Made by a program: the position numbers and the translations under genes. Shown one piece after another: positions 59,546 to 64,000 of a stretch of 64,000 nt of DNA; the first letter of the stretch is position 1; each line of letters begins with the position of its first letter. This DNA comes from Sisyra terminalis. Lineage: Eukaryota > Arthropoda > Insecta > Neuroptera > Sisyridae. The DNA lies in assembly GCA_958496175.1 (NCBI GenBank), contig OY292278.1, positions 46,252,001 to 46,316,000 of the forward strand, read 5' to 3'. Under the pieces are notes generated by a model. That model was not told where the DNA came from. It worked only from the letters and a program-made list of their open reading frames with translations, and ran no database searches.

Positions 59546-60768
59546 GATAAAAATTTAAAAAAAAATCTACCACCTGATAAATTGAAAAATTCGCTTAAAA
59601 TTTCATTATGATTAGTTACTTTTAAGTTCTAATCCTTAAATTTTCAACTTAAATCAGTAGAGTTAGTAGCAATAAGAGATAGAAATTTAGAAGTTCTTAA
59701 ACTTTTTAATCATCCTAATAAATTATCTTTTCTATAAAATTTTTAGATAACTATTTTGATGAAACGATAGCAATTTCATCTTTATTTCTAACAAAATACT
59801 TAAACAAAAAAATAATACTTTTTAAAAAATAATCATAGAAACTTCATTCCATAATGATGAATGATGATTGATTGTGAATGCATTTTTCCCCTTCCGTACG
59901 ACCAAATTTTATCTCTCAACACATCGTTTGACAAATACAAACAAAAAATCAATAATTCTTTATCCCAGCACCGTAACAAACACCCGTAGTTTTTCAACCG
60001 AAAATTGTTGATATTTTTCGAAACTAAGAAAACTTGTATACCTAAACGTAATAAAGAAAATGCTTTGTTTCACTTTTTCGTGGCACCATCTACACGTTTA
60101 TTGAATATGATTCAAAAAGTTTCAATTTAATGGATACTTACGGGAATCTTGATGACACAGCTTAGGACACTGACGTTCGTTTGGTACAGGTCAAGATAGA
60201 TAAGTTTTTAACTTTTTTATCTCGACGAAAGTATGCGAAGTTTTTCCCGTTGTAGAGGAAGAAATGGGCGAGGAAAAGTTTTTGGCAAGTTGACGACAAT
60301 GTGAATAAAGTTAGGAAATATTACACGTTAAAAAATAAAATCTGATTTCTGTCAAAAATGGTGGACAAAAATTGACCAAAATTATAATTGAAACTTCAAT
60401 TAGATTAAGAAGTTCAAAGTTTTATCATTGGGTGTTTCTCACAAAAATTTTTCAATGGTTTTTTTTTTCTAATACTTAAAAAATAAATAATGGATTTACG
60501 ACCATATATAGACCTGGATTGTTCTATATCATTTATTTATATTATATTGTATTAATACAATATTATATACTATGAAGAATGTAGACTAAGCTAAAATTTA
60601 GCAAGTCGCAACATAGCCTTAGCAGCTAGAGCGACAACAAATAAATAAAATTAAAAAAAAAATATGGAAAATTAGTTTCAATTAGATCATAATTGGAACT
60701 AAAATGTAAACTAATAACATTACTATAACAGTACTAATAATAGAAAAAAACATTAATTAAGTAATTAA
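59546..60768. other. gene-less stretch
   Basis: No gene or bounded repeat recognised. Confidence 0.35.
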
Positions 60769-61413
60769 TAGTACCGACCGGAACTAGTTTTTACGGCCGA
60801 AACCGAATTTCGATATCAGTCTCAGTTTCGGCCGAAACCAAAATTCCATATAAGGCTATATTTTCGTAGAAGAAAAATATAATCATAATTATTCAATCTT
60901 TACTTATAAATTCTATAGGTAATTCATTAATCATTTAGTCCCTAATATTTGAGCTAATCATTAACATAACATATTATTATAATTTTTTAATTCAAATAAA
61001 TTATTTATGCTAAAATTTGGGGTTGATTTGAAAGAAATGCACCTAATATTTCTTCTTAATATTAGTTACGAAACACAAAATAAAAATTTAGAAAACAAAA
61101 TTACTTTTTACCAAATACGTAGTACTCTTTCTTATGCCTTGAAAATAAAATCATTTCTTCTAAACTTTGATCAGCTTACTTTCGATTTGAAAAAAAATAT
61201 TTAAGATATTATTAAACACAATTTTAATGATTTGTTAGTTATCAGTCTTCATAATTGAGAAATCAAATAATAAGTGAAAAAAACAAAATTGAACATTTTT
61301 ATCTTACGAATTCAGTTTCGGTTTCGGTCGCAGTTTCGGCTTGAAAACAGCCGAAACCAAAACTCATTTTTTGGCCGAAACTAGACCGAAACCGAAAGTT
61401 TGGGCGGACACTA
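60769..61413. mobile_element. 645-bp hAT-like element with TTTCGGCCGAAA-rich ends
   Basis: Left end TAGTACCGACCGGAACTAG; right end inverse TAGTGTCCGCCCAAACTTTC. The flanking 8-mers GTAATTAA and GTAATAAA match at 7 of 8. Both ends contain repeated short palindromes of the type TTTCGGCCGAAACC. The frame at 61007-61204 has no recognisable domain. Confidence 0.65.
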
Positions 61414-61426
61414 GTAATAAATAAAA

Positions 61427-61675
61427 TGAGCCACTTATTTTGAAAGTGGTCTAAGTCCACTTCAAGAATAGTTCATTTTTTGCAATAAAAGCATACATTT
61501 ATGATTCGAAAAAGTAACTATACTAGTGTGTTGAAAACGAATATCATCATCAATAATTTACAAAAATTATTTAGTAGTACAAATATAAGCATATTTTGGT
61601 ATATCAGCAAATCAAAAGTTATCGTATGGATTGGTCTTGAAATGGATTTAGGCTACTTTCAAAATAAACGGCTCA
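61427..61675. mobile_element. MITE, family with GTTTATTTTGAAAGT ends (copy 3)
   Basis: The left end TGAGCCACTTATTTTGAAAG and right end inverse TGAGCCGTTTATTTTGAAAG extend to about 40-bp TIRs (AAGTCCACTTCAAGAA). Its interior differs from copies 1 and 2. Confidence 0.78.
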
Positions 61676-62206
61676 AGTAAATATTTTTTCCTGTTGGTTA
61701 ATTTTTGTGTGCGGAATTTTCTTTGTAAATAAATTTCTTTGTTGGTAACTTTCATGTGAACAACAATGCTAGCGAGCTACTTTCTGACGGCAAATTTTGT
61801 GTGAATAATAATAAAACAATGCTCTCAATAAAACAATAATTAGCTAAATAATAAATACATTAAATATTTTTTCCAAAGTACATTTCTATTAGGGTAACTT
61901 TTGTAAGTGCAACAATGCTAGTGTGCAACTTTTTGTGGACAATTTTCATGTGAAGAATTTTTCAGAAGGCTAGTTTTGAGTCACCATAACATAGTTACCA
62001 ATAAAAGCAATTTTTTTATTCCAAATCCTTTATATTGAATAACTAATTTTTATTTATTTTTTATTGAATATTTATGTATTTTAGAAGCTTCTATTATTAC
62101 TTTTTTAACTGTACCGTATCTATAAAATGAATCATGACAAAGATTATTATTGACAAATCGATAAATTTGTTGTGTCCATATTTTACTTAATATTATTTAT
62201 TTTTTA
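61676..62206. other. gene-less stretch
   Basis: No gene recognised. Short phrases such as GTGCAACTTTTTGTGGACAA and similar recur loosely. Confidence 0.3.
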
Positions 62207-62385
62207 GCAGGAAAGTGGACTTGAAGGATGTAAATCCAAATACTAATAATTAATTCAGCGACGTTTCGGTCCTTTATTTGACCTTTATTAAGAAGCCTGA
62301 TGAAGCTCAAATAAAGGACCGAATCGTCGCTGAATTAATTATTAGTATATGGATTTACATCCTTTAAGTCCATTTTCCTGCTAAA
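62207..62385. mobile_element. head-to-head pair of PLE tails (palindrome)
   Basis: The right half (from about 62291) is the same tail as at 4785-4885 and 6945-7043. The left half is its inverse, meeting near 62285. The right-hand hammerhead-like core (CTGATGA at 62297) has lost stem pairing (GCTC against GACC) and reads GAATC in place of GAAAC. The left copy lacks the CTGATGA box. Confidence 0.8.
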
Positions 62386-62435
62386 AAATAAATAAAATTA
62401 TTGTTGACAAAGTTAAAGAAATTGTTTATGAACGC

Positions 62436-62472
62436 CTGACGATGGCTCAATAAAGGAGCCGAAATGTCGCGA
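62436..62472 (+). ncRNA. hammerhead-like motif, different subfamily
   Basis: CTGACGA (62436-62442), extra T, stem GGCTC (62444-62448), loop AATAAAG, stem GAGCC (62456-62460), GAAAT (62461-62465), GTCGCG. Sequence differs from the 4790 motif, yet stem pairing is kept by compensating changes and the loop AATAAAG is conserved. Confidence 0.47.
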
Positions 62473-62619
62473 ATAAAAATTAAGTGTCAACTGCTTATTC
62501 TTAACTAGTCCTCTGAAAATTTGTATTAGACTGGTATCACTAAGGATCTGAAATTTTACCATTATAAATCCTTTATATTATACTTTCGATTGCATTGTAT
62601 TTAAATTGTAGAAGTTTTT

Positions 62620-62826
62620 TTATATTTGATTTTATTTTATCACATTTATTTGGAAGATCTTCAAATTGATAAAGTCAAGGATGTTATTTCAAAGCGTGTT
62701 AAAAGTTACCAAATGAGACTGGAGAACCATCCTAACCAGCTAACCCTCAATTTGCTCGACAATAGTACCGACAATAGAAGACTAAAAAGGCCCTCAATTT
62801 TGGAACTAACAGACCGATTCAAATAA
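62620..62826 (+). pseudogene. Jockey-type LINE C-terminal fragment
   Basis: The frame DLQIDKVKDVISKRVKSYQM, then RLENHPNQLTLNLLDNS, then RRLKRPSILELTDRF to TAA matches the conserved extreme C terminus of Jockey-clade ORF2 (RL..HPN.LA..LLDN....RRLKR). It is heavily 5'-truncated, beginning soon after the PLE-like motif. An AT-rich 3' UTR follows. Confidence 0.75.
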
Positions 62827-63090
62827 AAACTAATTAATAAAAAGTGAATCAAATTAAATAATTAAATTAATTAAAGGTGGATAAAACTAATTTTAGTCAA
62901 TTAGAACAAATAATTAATAAAAAAATATTGAGTTGTGTTGGTGGACACAATCAATTCAAGAGCAGGACAAAACGGCAAATTGCAATTATTGCCAAGAGGC
63001 AGATTGTGCAAATTAAGTGGAAATAAAAAAAAAACATTTATTTGATCAAATTCTAAATGAAAGAATTTCATAAAAGTTTGTTAGATATTC

Positions 63091-63237
63091 CGGTGGATCA
63101 GAACCATTGTATAAAATACAATGTTATCAAATATTGATGTCTTTAAAAAAGGGACATGAGCCAATTCTATCAGATTTGCCGTATTTTCTGTGGATTTTGA
63201 TTGAATAAATTAGACCATAATGGTTCTGATCCACGCT
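63091..63237. repeat. inverted repeat of about 145 bp
   Basis: GTGGATCAGAACCATTGT near the left and CCATAATGGTTCTGATCCAC at the right are inverse. No TSD identified; a small MITE is possible. Confidence 0.5.
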
Positions 63238-63250
63238 GACGTGCCTGATC

Positions 63251-63279
63251 CATGGGAATATCGAATTGGTATTCCCATG
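63251..63279. repeat. perfect short hairpin
   Basis: CATGGGAATA and its exact inverse TATTCCCATG enclose a 9-base loop. Confidence 0.7.
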
Positions 63280-63392
63280 AACAACTGGATAACACTCGAT
63301 TGGATAACTAAAAGTGTGCTAATTATCGCCTCCAAAATTTGCCACTATCGATAATGCGAAACTTTAAAGGATTTAATAAAAAGGCTGCAAAA

Positions 63393-63666
63393 CAAGGGCG
63401 GATTCAGGATTTTTTTCTGGGGGGGGCACAATATCATCTTTCATTTGCAAGTGCGTGAAAAGGATCACGAAAAAAATTCGCAATTCCAGCCAGAAATAGA
63501 CTAGAGTTTCACTAACTTCTTTCTGTTGTTTTATTCATATATTTTCACAACTTTAATAATTTGATTTGCTTCTAAGTATGTACTGTTATGGAATCTCCAT
63601 AGTATACAAAAATACTCTGGGGGGCATGAGCCCCCGTGCCCCCCATCCCCGTTAAATCCACCCTTG
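63393..63666. mobile_element. 274-bp hAT MITE with perfect TSD (copy 2)
   Basis: The ends CAAGGGCGGATTCAGG and inverse CAAGGGTGGATTTAACGG; 8-bp duplication CTGCAAAA at 63385-63392 and 63667-63674. It is the same family as 36296-36603, in opposite orientation, with a small internal length difference. Confidence 0.94.
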
Positions 63667-63674
63667 CTGCAAAA

Positions 63675-64000
63675 GAAATAGTAATAAGAAACAAAGCGAA
63701 ACAAATCATGTCAATCAATTGCCAAAATTATTAATAAAGTAATAAAGTAACCAATCATTTCACTTTCGATTAATCACTATCATATCTTCATTTTCATATT
63801 TAAATAAAATTTAAATCATCCAACAAATTATGGTTAAATTGTAATGGCCAAAATTGGAGGTCATCTCCGAAATTTGTCGCCAGAACCGTGAAACTAATAA
63901 AAAGGATTTAAATTGAAGAAATTTGAGTTGAGAGTATAAATATCAAAGCCAAAGGCCAAATGTCATATTTGATTATTAGATTTCGGGGAAATTTGTTTGA
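63675..64000. other. gene-less end of window
   Basis: Nothing recognised; probably still intron or intergenic. Confidence 0.3.

Noticed and set aside
1..64000. tRNA, rRNA and CRISPR arrays
   Set aside because: No B-box-like tRNA core with matching arms, no rRNA-like sequence, and the only regular array is the satellite, which has no spacers.

Overview
The window is AT-rich animal DNA with short spliced introns and a dense load of transposon remains. The best-preserved protein, a first exon that looks like the insect ecdysis-triggering hormone receptor, points to an insect. Jockey-type LINEs, Penelope-like elements (PLEs), many hAT MITEs and long foldback elements fit a beetle or a related holometabolous insect. 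That assignment is inference, because no marker here is species-diagnostic.

Layout: 1-1.83 kb is a 169-bp satellite array with an inverted fragment of itself just downstream. 4.0-7.0 kb holds two copies of a PLE tail with hammerhead-like motifs, MITE insertions and a foldback element. 7.36-8.32 kb is an intact two-exon GT31 (beta-1,3-galactosyltransferase-like) gene on the plus strand. 9.1-11.75 kb (minus), 25.8-29.1 kb (minus) and 38.1-39.8 kb (plus) are three diverged paralogous loci that share 54-61 bp introns, tiny exons and the same conserved blocks. I do not recognise this family. Between and around them lie foldback elements (12.2, 17.1 and 49.2 kb), a TIR element with a broken transposase (13.35-15.45 kb), a Helitron-like block (22.2-24.3 kb), a three-level nest of hAT elements (31.2-34.0 kb), LINE fragments (35.2, 36.9, 57.2-59.3, 59.4 and 62.6 kb) and a palindromic insertion with a 16-bp target-site duplication (46.1-46.5 kb).

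At 52.67-53.11 kb is the first coding exon of the receptor, ending at a clear splice donor. No matching second exon is visible in the remaining 10.9 kb, so the right end of the window is probably its first coding intron, filled with transposon debris. Only two conventional protein-coding genes are strongly supported: the GT31 gene and the receptor exon. The three paralogous small-exon loci are the most likely undescribed material, but their coding status is unresolved. Most other open frames are chance frames in AT-rich DNA or lie inside repeats.
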